DNA of 64,000 nucleotides from Flectonema sp. DT1601. Taxonomy: Eukaryota > Euglenozoa > Diplonemea > Diplonemida > Diplonemidae. The position numbers and the translations under genes were made by a program. The stretch is from contig OZ025861.1 of NCBI GenBank assembly GCA_964019425.1, positions 396,001 to 460,000 on the forward strand, read 5' to 3'. Under the pieces are notes generated by a model. The model was not told the origin of the DNA, made no database searches, and worked only from the letters and a program-made list of their open reading frames with translations. Positions 9,601 to 19,300 of this stretch are shown one piece after another. Position 1 is the first letter of the stretch. Every line of letters starts with the position of its first letter.

Positions 9601-11890
9601 GTTCGTGCAGGTGTCAACCGGAGAAGGGAAGTCAGTAGTGCTGTCAATACTCGCTGCTGTATGCTCCTTGTTAGGAATAACACCCTACGTAGTATGCCAC
9701 AGTTCGTACCTGAGTACGAGAGACGAAGACGACAGTTCAGACTTTCTGAAGGAACTCGATGTGAATGCTTTCTATGGAACAATAAACCAGTGCTGTGAAG
9801 ATGTCTTGAGAGGAAAGGCACTCCGTGAAGCAGGAGAAGGGCTGCTCAATGGAGACAAGCCTCAAGTTACTCAACTGGATCGTGTTAAGCGTATTTTGCT
9901 TATTGATGAGGTAGACGTCTTCATGAGTGAGTCCTTCTACGGACAAGTGTATTTACCTTCAATGAAGCGTAGTGCTGCTGACCTGAAACCCCTGACTGAC
10001 TTCTTGTGGGAGAACAAGGACAACGAGGAGAAAATGAAGTGGAATCAAGTCCGAGTGCTGAAGGAATTCGAAGACGCAGCTGCTGCGTTATCCATCTGCG
10101 GGAATCTATTTAATGAAGCGGTGCGATCTATGATTGAAGATCTGAAGTACTTTAAAAAGGGTTCTGATTATGTCGTCACCAAGGAGGACGATGGGTCGCT
10201 TAAAATTGGATACGTAGAACAAGACTGCATAGATTACACGAGAGTGGATGAGTACCGTACCTTGTGGGCAATCTACGAAGCGTATCACAGAGATGATACG
10301 ATTGACGAAATAACTCGAGAGTGTGAGCTGCGTCAAGAAGTGTACCTGCTATTCAAGTTGGGGGAGTACTCTTACATGGACCTAGCGAGGCATGAGTTCT
10401 CCAATATTATCGGAGTATCAGGTACGCTGCCACAGAGTTCCTCAGAGAAGGATATCGTGAAGGACCTCGGAATCACATATCAAACAGTAATGCCATCAAT
10501 GTACGGCCCAAGTAACTTGAAATTTGATGAAAGAAATGATGTGCAGGCCGAGGAATCAGGAGGGGTACACTACTCTGTGGTATTACGAGAAATTAAGATG
10601 AGATTAGGAGAGGGGAAGAGAAGTGTTCTTGTACTGTTCGAGTCTGAGCAGCAGATCGATGACTACATGAAACGTATGGAGAAAACTGAAGATGAGAAGA
10701 CATTGAGAAGTATTCAAAGGATGGTAGAGGGGAATACACATTCTGAGAGAATGGCACGCACGAAGAGAGCGACTACCCCGGGAGTGGTGACATTCGCAGT
10801 GCGTGTCCTCGGACGTGGAACTGACTTCTATGTTACGATGCAGAGTATGCTTGATGCAGGAGGGATGCACGTGATCCAGACCTTCATGGGCTCCATGTCA
10901 GAGCACTTACAGATCAAGGGACGCACTGCTCGTCAGGGTCAGGTAGGTTCCTTCTCAATGATAATTGATATTGGTGGATTGGATACATTTGGAATTAGTC
11001 GTAGCGTTGCGATGGAGCAAACGAAGAACAAGACTTTGTACAAGTTTCTTTGTGATGCCAGCACTGACCACCACACGAAGATGCTGCAGTTACAAATAAT
11101 AGACGCAAAAGGCTCAACAAAGGAGCACAGACACTCGATGGATTTCAGGTCTGAGCTACTCGGAGGTAAGTTATGCAAGAAGTCTTTTGTGGACAAGCTG
11201 CTTAAATGGAACAGGGGACCCAAATATGAAAAGGCAACGAGTAGAACTGTAATCCTCTTAGACGGTACAGCGTCAATGTCTAATCTCATCCACGGAGCGA
11301 AGGCTGTTCTTCGCGAAGTGTTTGAGAGGATTTATTTTATTTTGAAAGAAGCTGACAATCCTCTACTTAGCTTTTCTATTCAAATTGTTGTTTATCGCAA
11401 TTACAATTGGAAGCTTCTTCAGGTTTCTAAATGGTGCGATACGGCGGGGGATCTGTGTGGATTTCTTCAGGATGTCAAAGCTGAGGGTGGTTATAGAAAC
11501 GAAGCAGTTGAAATAGGTCTAAATCATGTTAATAATGAAGACAACGTGACACAAGTTATCCTCATGGGTGACGCTCCTGCGAGCACGGATGAAGATCTAA
11601 TTTATCTTGCATCAGTTTACAAAGTGACTACTACCGACTGGAAGACAGAAACTCGCGCGTTAGCAGACAAAGAGATACCCGTGCACTCCTTTTACCTAGC
11701 CTCTCGGGCAAAGGAAAACTTTAATGAAATATCAAGTATGACTTCTGGGGAATGTAAAAGACTTGATGTGTCCAGCTCTAGCGCTGCTGATGAGATGACT
11801 GAGTTATGGAGTCTCCGAGTGTTGGAGGATATTGGTGGTGACGTGTTGGTTTCACAGTACCGTAAACGTTATGCAAGTCACACCTCATAG
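3626..11890 (+). CDS. Giant GTPase-like / SecA-like ATPase / VWA protein, copy 1
   Basis: A 2754-aa intronless ORF; the start is the ATG at 3626 (an in-frame TTG nine bases upstream is ignored). Residues about 105-290 form a P-loop domain with GRTGTGKT (117-124) and DTVGWGDT (183-190), resembling AIG1/septin-type GTPases; a clear NKxD base-recognition motif is not visible. Residues about 300-1900 are highly charged and helical, probably coiled coil. Residues about 1930-2480 match the SecA DEAD-like motor: Walker A STGEGKS (1997-2003), Walker B IDEVD (2093-2097), VSGT (2264-2267), GRGTD (2396-2400) and GRTARQGQ (from 2432). The tail (about 2540-2754) is VWA-like with a MIDAS-type DGTASM at 2546; copies 2 and 3 have DGTGSM. 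No signal peptide or TM segment is seen, so it is probably cytosolic. It should hydrolyse NTP and remodel or thread a substrate, but the biological role is unknown. Confidence 0.85.
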   Translation: MTSDISSCASHSPFIPSRPVVAVLKDALTNGTDNYQAELLQIEDAVKMSGYGGDDALQVSRDLVSCIEKDDKRLEECLRKLLNIVEPFDVASMMKVFISSKDSINAAKGKHVVVIAGRTGTGKTVTLHYLSRSKLEKNQQRKVVVIQAAAGTEGCKVGSGSSSCTAYLQSVPCVADANVVLLDTVGWGDTKGDEIEAACNAVLGAALRECASVRFLLIIDSGFAYERCKPLKATIKDFCNLVNPTHLNDVVKCTTFGITRFKAEPFVDECIADVEELFSSNGNLTNNEKLICTLLIDQLESGIQIIDPEREWSQSPKEVLEAVLKSEPLRTPESAFRVPLSQDLRQKLGHQLQVYNEAVQRLLESSDHERAVEIIEIIEKLRMMFDDSILLKTMNECLRKVERMVSDILKKASRNLDSYFAKYPQYVVTPETIIQNSREVQGLRRYFAESFPDIGWDEVNVEQQAEQYVESVHMGTPEEMGTAVRKCRELMSLGMLSVDKSLSLVHDNIRKQFNSFRKKAIVGIDEMSSVKEMIKQLEACRHFASIADGSCSYKEVVERFSDKLEDKLMSAKLAVEKLPVGNEALSGLLDFLMRVTEKQEKLKELQVEVKYLERGLRNLGDHVEEIFKKATSTMGGADAEMYLSIGKVLERSWGHDYQSRKESSFVQVECAVQKFLDGDVSDVYRCIRSVGHPLACDADLAGSFVWNQKCERTWDLSKLQKLVELIRGVLPLTAAMVEKRLIAPRIDDLGKLCDGIEKTLEGPMGRVHCLEEVRDKYIAADPRLLLLQKLEVLGDIVDCESDDAQKILNDRRERMQHKIINIEKGITAVGEKLDSRRNLFDDSNIETAEEANDIIEDFDVRIPKAEGKLRSLESLCNQCNQCTCKSQKKNKLDANGYKNITELKQTIQDKENEVDQMTSQREEYQCVLKELANINKIPAEVDPEMHQGLGLEEVLTRLKNQLDEHQRQQRDVDAQLKVLKNDVVSREAASVLREARISSVFDLVTELRDKKMEARESTYTELGSEGLQELETVLDAKVEFRRAAVLRDDLIRRAKSVAERKAFEAVKSIKEVCNMIIGGWKSESAVQVVQLVDDVFRFFNSMPEVYKRHSFDKLKEPLMGALETVRNLRFNDDPDRLFFARSCYVVKLLSESTAVEVSNMFDPLYKKSEQDLEDMLEHSMPEKIDEAELDIVEEKLALYGQLDAAHRATFKSQNVKKNLLAKVKKQLEQQGIVAVPGSDSAFFREMREGQRQLRIAKRVKELLSESQAKQLQDVCNRMREHFSSLLWEKLKSMNTSGESSVKLSEKLEKFSEFRDLMTEEVALYYQGLHTSERTETDNILEALVENDPLEWKVDLWRDLKRMEAEGLNRETERKISENIRKTYLDKTLDETLVTKLRKMKDHLPEMRAFEPLADELKEKLDDYTSKLDQEQYSAKGQVLLAVKHDNYEILWNTDSKLPRRSIVNEMNDLLRDGEEKYMSGEMLSCSDVLLALHCKELAGDSTADSNVPAMRLMRQACNSDLNNKNWKGILFWVTCLYKTTNNRDHTFVGEFLESCGLPPVLTELKRSFSDLKESMNGVLRDNTFTHLEHISDKWSELEDICETLATVWKQSSGLPDGIPCAEILKSTGSVVPEWSKWKDDVVKKVNENQQNIAEKGSELVNSFLATQDSVARKQLNEELTKSITALQSITTRGADVVGAAVPEIKNILSKEITKLREKAIKGIREKDWVKVNQIIESLSALGDNAVSFVAVAACPVSAEVEKAATDKLGEYIKLQHTDIVECLIGMQQMSDSVEKLRVVAQKHISTVLKTHVKSGPKKLPELVHSLRSHKSGIGELLVTEHQIFKSFSMQLWNERAGKRDIKDVMEDLHQKNPEMSKDEISKLRKAHDFVMEKAESYIREHYLGGNSAVKQLVRKTKQMGWQIANKNVFRKFAELFLSNDGLLDLVAHVSAIWTLKGSDRGSKESEFLRKLHSIQVLAIVRSLGSKTFLEGSFVQVSTGEGKSVVLSILAAVCSLLGITPYVVCHSSYLSTRDEDDSSDFLKELDVNAFYGTINQCCEDVLRGKALREAGEGLLNGDKPQVTQLDRVKRILLIDEVDVFMSESFYGQVYLPSMKRSAADLKPLTDFLWENKDNEEKMKWNQVRVLKEFEDAAAALSICGNLFNEAVRSMIEDLKYFKKGSDYVVTKEDDGSLKIGYVEQDCIDYTRVDEYRTLWAIYEAYHRDDTIDEITRECELRQEVYLLFKLGEYSYMDLARHEFSNIIGVSGTLPQSSSEKDIVKDLGITYQTVMPSMYGPSNLKFDERNDVQAEESGGVHYSVVLREIKMRLGEGKRSVLVLFESEQQIDDYMKRMEKTEDEKTLRSIQRMVEGNTHSERMARTKRATTPGVVTFAVRVLGRGTDFYVTMQSMLDAGGMHVIQTFMGSMSEHLQIKGRTARQGQVGSFSMIIDIGGLDTFGISRSVAMEQTKNKTLYKFLCDASTDHHTKMLQLQIIDAKGSTKEHRHSMDFRSELLGGKLCKKSFVDKLLKWNRGPKYEKATSRTVILLDGTASMSNLIHGAKAVLREVFERIYFILKEADNPLLSFSIQIVVYRNYNWKLLQVSKWCDTAGDLCGFLQDVKAEGGYRNEAVEIGLNHVNNEDNVTQVILMGDAPASTDEDLIYLASVYKVTTTDWKTETRALADKEIPVHSFYLASRAKENFNEISSMTSGECKRLDVSSSSAADEMTELWSLRVLEDIGGDVLVSQYRKRYASHTS

Positions 11891-13312
11891 ACTGACTATT
11901 CACCAACTCAACTTGTTCTTTGTTACGAGTCGTTCTTTTTGCCGAGGATGTACTTGTTGTTGATAATTCATATAAAACTACCGACTTAAGTAGTAGACTG
12001 CCTGACTACATCCAAGCTTTCTATGTTTCTTTTCAGGTTAAGGCGCCTCCTGCAGTGAAATCCTTTTAATGGTTTTATTTTATCTTCCCCTGTTTCTTCT
12101 ATTTTCTGAGCCAGTGTGGCGTGCTCTCCCTCTCTATTACAACTGTCTCTCAGCGGTTTCTTCCGCCATCTCTTATTTTTCAGAAGTTTTTTGCATGCAA
12201 TTCTTTCGTTTATATTTCTCACTCTAACTTGTTTTTCTTTTCTAAACCTCCCCAGTGTAGTCCTCAAATGGACAATCTCATTAATGTTTTGAAAACCCGA
12301 CAGATAATTAGTAAGGAAACGACTCTTGTCGTCTGCGAAAGTCTCGTGGTTGGCTGGTGGCGATTTAATTGTTTCCCCTGTTGAGCTTTTCCTGATTTGT
12401 GGCTTCCTGGGCTTCGTAAATAAGAAGAATTGATAATAATAAAATATTTATTACAAATAATTATTATCTCTCTCACTACCCGGTATTGATATCTCATATT
12501 GTGTGTGAATACAAAACTGTCTCTCAGCGGTGTCTTGCCGTCATCTCTTATTTTTAATTTCTTTTATTATTTTTAATTCTGACACAAAAGTTTCCAAAAC
12601 CTCCGAGTATGAACACCTCGAGAGGTGAAGATGGAAATTATTTTCTTGATTTTCAGAAGTTTTTTGCGTGCAATTTTTTCGTTTATTTTTTATTCTAAAA
12701 TACCGAACAATCCTTTGTAAGACGTTAGTCTCACTCTAACTTGTTTTTCTTTTCTAAACCTCCCCAGTGTAGTCCTCAAATAGACAATCTCATTAATGTT
12801 TTAAAAACCCGACAGATAATTAGTAAGGAAACGACTCTTGTCGTCTGCGAAAGTCTCGTGGTTGGCTGGTGGCGATCTAACTGTTTCCCCTGTTAAGATT
12901 TTCCTGATTTGTGGCTTCCTGGGCTTCGTAAATAAGAAGAATTGATAATAATAAAATATTAATTACAAATAATTATTATCTCTCTCACTACCCGGTATTG
13001 ATATCTCATATTGTGTGTGAATACAAAACTGTCTCTCAGCGGTGTTTTGCCGTCATCTCTTATTTTTCCTTTCTTTTATTATTTTTAATTCTGACACAAA
13101 AGTTTCCAAACCTCCGAGTATGAACAACTCGAGAGGTGAGGATTGAAATTATTTTCTTGATTTTCAGAAGATTTTTGTGTGCGATTTTCCCCTTTATTTC
13201 CTTCCCATTCATAACAGCAATACATGTACTTGGGATATGATTTCAGACTCTTCTCGTAAAGTTAAATAGTAAAGTCTCTCCTTCCCTTCCAGTTGTTATA
13301 TTATTGAAAACA
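11891..13312 (+). promoter_or_regulatory. Intergenic region 1-2: 3' end of copy 1 and doubled leader of copy 2
   Basis: The first ~230 bp after the stop are shared with the 3' flanks of copies 2 and 3 (block ctaccgacttaagtagtag, then caggttaaggc). From 12217 a leader unit occurs twice in tandem before gene 2. No additional gene is visible. The pyrimidine-rich acceptor-like tract ending in ccag lies just before the ATG of gene 2. The possible donor gaggtgagg at about 13133 gives a candidate 5'-UTR intron ending at that tract (inference). Confidence 0.6.
12217..13240 (+). repeat. 512-bp tandem duplication of the leader unit
   Basis: The block starting tctcactctaacttg at 12217 recurs at 12729, an offset of 512. 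Both copies continue through cctccccagtgtagtcc, cgtctgcgaaagtctcgtgg, the AT-rich stretch and ggtattgatatctcatattg. Differences are scattered point changes and small indels. The second copy loses similarity near 13170-13240 where it merges into the gene-proximal leader. Confidence 0.85.
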
Positions 13313-16300
13313 ATGACTTCGGATATTTCGTCTTGCGCCTCACACTCTCCATTTATACCTTCACGGCCAGTGGTTGCCGTGTTGAAAGATGCTTTGACAA
13401 ATGGGACTGACAACTACCAAGCGGAGTTGTTGCAGATTGAGGACGCAGTGAAAAGGAGTGGCTACGGAGGTGATGACGCATTACAAGTTTCACGTGATTT
13501 GGTAAGTTGTATTGAAAAAGATGATAAACGATTAGAAGAATGTTTAAGAAAACTATTAAACATTGTTGAACCATTCGATGTTGCGAGCATGATGAAGGTG
13601 TTCATTAGTTCAAAAGATTCAATCAATGCTGCTAAAGGAAAACACGTTGTTGTGATTGCTGGTAGAACAGGTACAGGTAAAACTGTTACTTTACATTACC
13701 TAAGCGGGTCAAAATTGGAGAAGAACCAGCAACGCAAGGTCGTGGTGATACAAGCAGCGGCTGGGACGGAGGGTTGCAAAGTTGGGAGCGGTAGTTCCAG
13801 TTGCACCGCCTACCTGCAATCTGTCCCTTGCGTTGCTGACGCTAATGTTGTGCTGCTGGATACGGTAGGGTGGGGTGACACAAAAGGAGATGAGATTGAG
13901 GCTGCTTGCAACGCTGTTCTCGGAGCTGCACTCCGGGAGTGTGCGAGTGTGCGGTTTTTACTAATTATTGATTCTGGGTTTGCATACGAGAGATGTAAAC
14001 CTTTGAAGGCAACCATCAAGGATTTCTGTAATCTCGTGAACCCGACACATCTAAATGACGTAGTGAAATGTACAACGTTTGGTATTACTCGATTCAAAGC
14101 TGAGCCGTTTGTTGATGAATGTATCGCTGATGTAGAAGAGTTGTTCAGTTCTAATGGGAACTTAACGAATAATGAAAAACTAATATGTAAGTTACTGACT
14201 GACCAATTGGAGTCGGGGATTCAGATAATTGACCCGGAGAGGGAATGGAGTAAATCTCCGAAGGAAGTGTTGGAGGCCGTGTTGAAGTCAGAACCCCTTC
14301 GTACACCGGAGAGCGCATTTCGTGTCCCCCTCTCTCAAGATTTGCGTCAAAAATTAGGACACCAGCTGCAAGTGTACAACGAAGCCGTTCAGAGATTGCT
14401 GGAAAGTTCAGACCACGAGCGTGCTGTAGAAATAATTGAAATAATAGAAAAACTACGAATGATGTTTGATGACCCAATTCTATTAAAGACAATGAATGAA
14501 TGTTTACGAAAAGTTGAGCGAATGGTAAGTGACATTCTGAAGAAGGCATCCAGAAACCTGGATTCGTACTTTGCTAAATACCCGCAGTACGTAGTGACTC
14601 CGGAAACAATCATTCAAATTAGTCGGGAAGTACAGGGTCTCCGGCGTTACTTTGCGGAAAGCTTTCCTGATATTGGATGGGACGAGGTGAATGTTGAGCA
14701 ACAAGCAGAACAGTACGTAGAGTCAGTTCATATGGGTACTCCTGAAGAGATGGGAACGGCCGTACGGAAATGTAGAGAGTTGATGGGCTTAGGAATGCTG
14801 AGTGTGGATAAATCTCTTTCTCTTGTTCATGACAATATTCGTAAACAGTTCAATTCCTTCAGCAAGAAAGCGATCGTTGGAATTGATGAAATGAGTAGCG
14901 TGAAGGAAATGATCAAACAGCTAGAGGCTTGCTGTCACTTTGCAAGTATCGCTGACGGAAGCTGTAGCTACAAGGAAGTGGTCGAGAGGTTTAGCGACAA
15001 GCTCGAGGACAAGTTGATGAGTGCTAAGCTCGCGGTGGAGAAGCTTCCGGTTGGCAATGAAGCCCTCTCTGGGCTGCTCGATTTTCTCATGAGAGTGACG
15101 GAGAAACAAGAGAAGCTTAAAGAATTGCAAGTAGAAGTAAAGTATCTTGAGAGGGGGTTGCGTAACCTGGGTGATCACGTTGAGGAGATCTTCAAGAAGG
15201 CGACAAGTACGATGGGTGGAGCCGATGCTGAGATGTACCTGTCCATCGGGAAAGTATTAGAAAGGTCGTGGGGACATGATTACCAGTCACGGAAGGAAAG
15301 TAGCTTTGTGCAAGTCGAGTGCGCAGTACAGAAGTTCTTAGACGGTGACGTCAGCGACGTGTATCGATGCATCCGAAGTGTGGGGCACCCGTTGGCTTGT
15401 GACGCAGACCTCGCAGGGAGCTTTGTGTGGAACCAGAAGTGCGAACGTACGTGGGACCACCTTTCTAAGTTGCAGCAGTTGGTTGAACTGGTACGCGGGG
15501 TTCTGCCATTGACAGCAGCTATGGTTGAGAAAAGACTCATCGCCCCTCGCATCGACGATTTGGGGAAGCTTTGCGACGGCATTGAGAAGACTCTTGAGGG
15601 TCCCATGGGGCGGGTTCATTGTTTAGAAGAGGTAAGAGACAAATACATCGCAGCAGACCCGAGGTTGTTGTTACTACAGAAACTGGGAGTACTGGGTGAC
15701 ATTGTCGACTGCGAGTCTGATGATGCTCAGAAGATTCTGAATGACAGGAGGGAGAGGATGCAAAACAAAATAATCAATATAGAGAAAGGTATTACTGCTG
15801 TAGGAGAGAAGTTGGATAGCAGACGTAACCTTTTTGACGACAGCAACATTGAGACTGCAGAAGAAGCGAATGATATCATCGAAGACTTTGATATGAGAAT
15901 ACCGAAGGCTGAGGGCAAGCTGCGTTCGTTAGAAAGTGTCTGTAATCAGTGTAATCGGTGTACATGTAAGTCACAAAAGAAGAATAAATTAGATGCTAAT
16001 GGTTACAAAAACATTACAGAACTTAGGCAGACCATCCAGGATAAAGAGAATGAGGTGGATCAAATGACATCACAACGGGAGGAATACCAGTGTGTGCTCA
16101 AAGAGCTCGCAAACATTAATAAGATTCCTGCTGAAGTTGATCCCGAAATGCATCAAGGCTTAGGTCTGGAAGAAGTGTTGACGAGGTTGAAGAACCAATT
16201 AGACGAACATCAGCGACAGCAAAGAGATGTAGACGCGCAGCTGAAGGTACTGAAGAACGATGTTGTTTCTCGGGAGGCTGCATCAGTACTTCGTGAGGCG

Positions 16301-19300
16301 CGCATTAGTTCAGTATTTGATTTGGTAACCGAATTGCGTGACAAAAAGATGGAAGCACGTGAGTCTACTTATACAGAGCTGGGATCAGAAGGACTGCAGG
16401 AGTTAGAGACTGTGTTGGATGCCAAGGTTGAGTTTCGGCGTGCGGCGGTTCTTCGAGATGATTTGATCAGAAGGGCGAAATCTGTAGCTGAAAGAAAAGC
16501 ATTCGAAGCTGTGAAGTCGATCAAGGAGGTGTGCAACATGATTATCGGCGGGTGGAAGTCGGAGTCTGCTGTTCAAGTCGTGCAGTTAGTGGATGACGTG
16601 TTTAGGTTTTTCAATTCAATGCCTGAGGTGTATAAGCGCCACAGCTTTGACAAGCTAAAGGAGCCGCTGATGGGCGCACTGGAAACGGTGCGCAATCTGC
16701 GATTCAACGATGATCCTGACAGGCTGTTCTTTGCTCGCAGTTGCTATGTAGTAAAGCTGTTGAGTGAATCAACTGCAGTAGAGGTACGTAATATGTTTGA
16801 TCCCCTTTACAAGAAGAGCGAGCAAGACTTGGAAGACATGTTAGAGCACAGCATGCCCGAAAAGATCGACGAAGCTGAACTCGACATCGTGGAAGAGAAA
16901 CTTGCTCTGTACGGCCAGCTTGATGCTGCACATCGGGCAACTTTCAAGAGTCAAAACGTAAAGAAAAACCTGCTAGCTAAGGTCAAGAAACAGCTTGAAC
17001 AGCAGGGCATTGTTGCTGTTCCGGGCAGTGATTCAGCTTTCTTTAGAGAGATGAGAGAAGGACAAAGGCAACTGAGAATAGCCAAGCGAGTGAAGGAACT
17101 GCTGTCAGAAAGCCAGGCAAAACAGCTCGAAGATGTGTGCAATCGGATGAGGGAACATTTCTCTTCTCTACTTTGGGAAAAGTTAAAGTCGATGAACACG
17201 TCGGGAGAAAGTTGTGTGAAGCTGAGTGAGAAGTTGGAAATGTTCTCAGAATTTAGGGATCTGATGACTGAAGAGGTTGCTTTGTATTACCAAGGATTAC
17301 ATACAAGTGAACGAACAGTAACCGACGACATCCTTGAAGCGTTAGTCGAAAATGACCCCTTGGAATGGAAAGTGGACCTCTGGAGAGACTTGAAGAGAAT
17401 GGAGGCCGAAGGGTTGAATCGTGAGACCAAGAGAAAGACATCTGAAAACATACGGAAGACGTACCTCGACAAGATTTTAGACGAAACACTTGTAACAAAA
17501 CTGAGAAAAATGAAAGACCATCTGTCTGAGATGGGGACATTCGAGCATTTGGCAGATGAACTGAAAGAAAAATTGGACAACTACATGGAGCAGTCTTCTG
17601 CAAAGGGTCAAGTGCTTCTTACAGTAAAGCACGACAATTATGAAATGTTGTGGAATACTGATAGCAAGCTGCCTAGTCGGAGTATTGTAAATGAGATGAA
17701 AGACCTCTTGAGGGATGAAGAGGAGAAATACATGTCTGGAGAAAAGCTATCACGCAGCGATGTGATTCTTGCGCTGCACTGCAAGGAGTTAGCAGGTGAT
17801 TCAAATGTCCCAGCTATGAAGTTGATGCAGGACATTGAGGAGATCTTCAAGAAGGCGACAAGTACGATGGGTGGAGCCGATGCTGAGATGTACCTGTCCA
17901 TCGGGAAAGTGTTAGAAAGGTCGTGGGGACATGATTACCAGTCACGGAAGGAAAGTAGCTTTGTGCAAGTCGAGTGCGCAGTACAGAAGTTCTTAGACGG
18001 TGACGTCAGCGACGTGTATCGATGCATCCGAAGTGTGGGGCACCCGTTGGCTTGTGACGCAGACCTCGCAGGGAGCTTTGTGTGGAACCAGAAGTGCGAA
18101 CGTACGTGGGACCACCTTTCTAAGTTGCAGCAGTTGGTTGAACTGGTACGCGGGGTTCTGCCATTGACAGCAGCTATGGTTGAGAAAAGACTCATCGCCC
18201 CTCGCATCGACGATTTGGGGAAGCTTTGCGACGGCATTGAGAAGACTCTTGAGGGTCCCATGGGGCGGGTTCATTGTTTAGAAGAGGTAAGAGACAAATA
18301 CATCGCAGCAGACCCGAGGTTGTTGTTACTACAGAAACTGGGAGTACTGGGTGACATTGTCGACTGCGAGTCTGATGATGCTCAGAAGATTCTGAATGAC
18401 AGGAGGGAGAGGATGCAAAACAAAATAATCAATATAGAGAAAGGTATTACTGCTGTAGGAGAGAAGTTGGATAGCAGACGTAACCTTTTTGACGACAGCA
18501 ACATTGAGACTGCAGAAGAAGCGAATGATATCATCGAAGACTTTGATATGAGAATACCGAAGGCTGAGGGCACGCTGCGTTCGTTAGAAAGTCTATGTAA
18601 TCAGTGTAAGTCACAAAAGAGAAAAAAATTAGATGCTGATGGTTACAAAAACATTACAGAACTTAGGAAGGTCATCCAGGATGAAAAGAATGAGGTGAAT
18701 CAAATGATATCACAACGGGAGGAATACCAGTGTGTGCTCAAAGAGCTCGCAAACATTAATAAGATTCCTGCTGAAGTTGATCCCGAAATGCATCAAGGCT
18801 TAGGTCTGGAAGAAGTGTTGACGAGGTTGAAGAACCAATTAGACGAACATCAGCGACAGCAAAGAGATGTAGACGCGCAGCTGAAGGTACTGAAGAACAA
18901 TGTTGTTTCTCGGGAGGCTGCATCAGTACTTCGTGAGGCGCGCATTAGTTCAGTATTTGATTTGGTAACCGAATTGCGTGACAAAAAGATGGAAGCACGT
19001 GAGTCTACTTATACAGAGCTGGGATCAGAAGGACTGCAGGAGTTAGAGACTGTGTTGGATGCCAAGGTTGAGTTTCGGCGTGCGGCGGTTCTTCGAGATG
19101 ATTTGATCAGAAGGGCGAAATCTGTAGCTGAAAAAAAAGCATTCGAAGCTGTGAAGTCGATCAAGGAGGTGTGCAACATGATTATCGACGAGTGGAAGTC
19201 GGAGTCTGCTGTTCAAGTCGTGCAGTTAGTGGATGACGTGTTTAAGTTTTTCAATTCGATGCCTGAGGTGTATAAGCGCCACAGCTTTGACAAGCTAAGG

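Noticed and set aside
9480-10990. Bacterial contamination suggested by SecA-like motifs
   Set aside because: The same ORF also has a VWA tail and a long helical middle, is repeated in tandem with eukaryotic-style leader sequence, and is flanked by intron-containing eukaryotic genes, so it is a resident eukaryotic gene.
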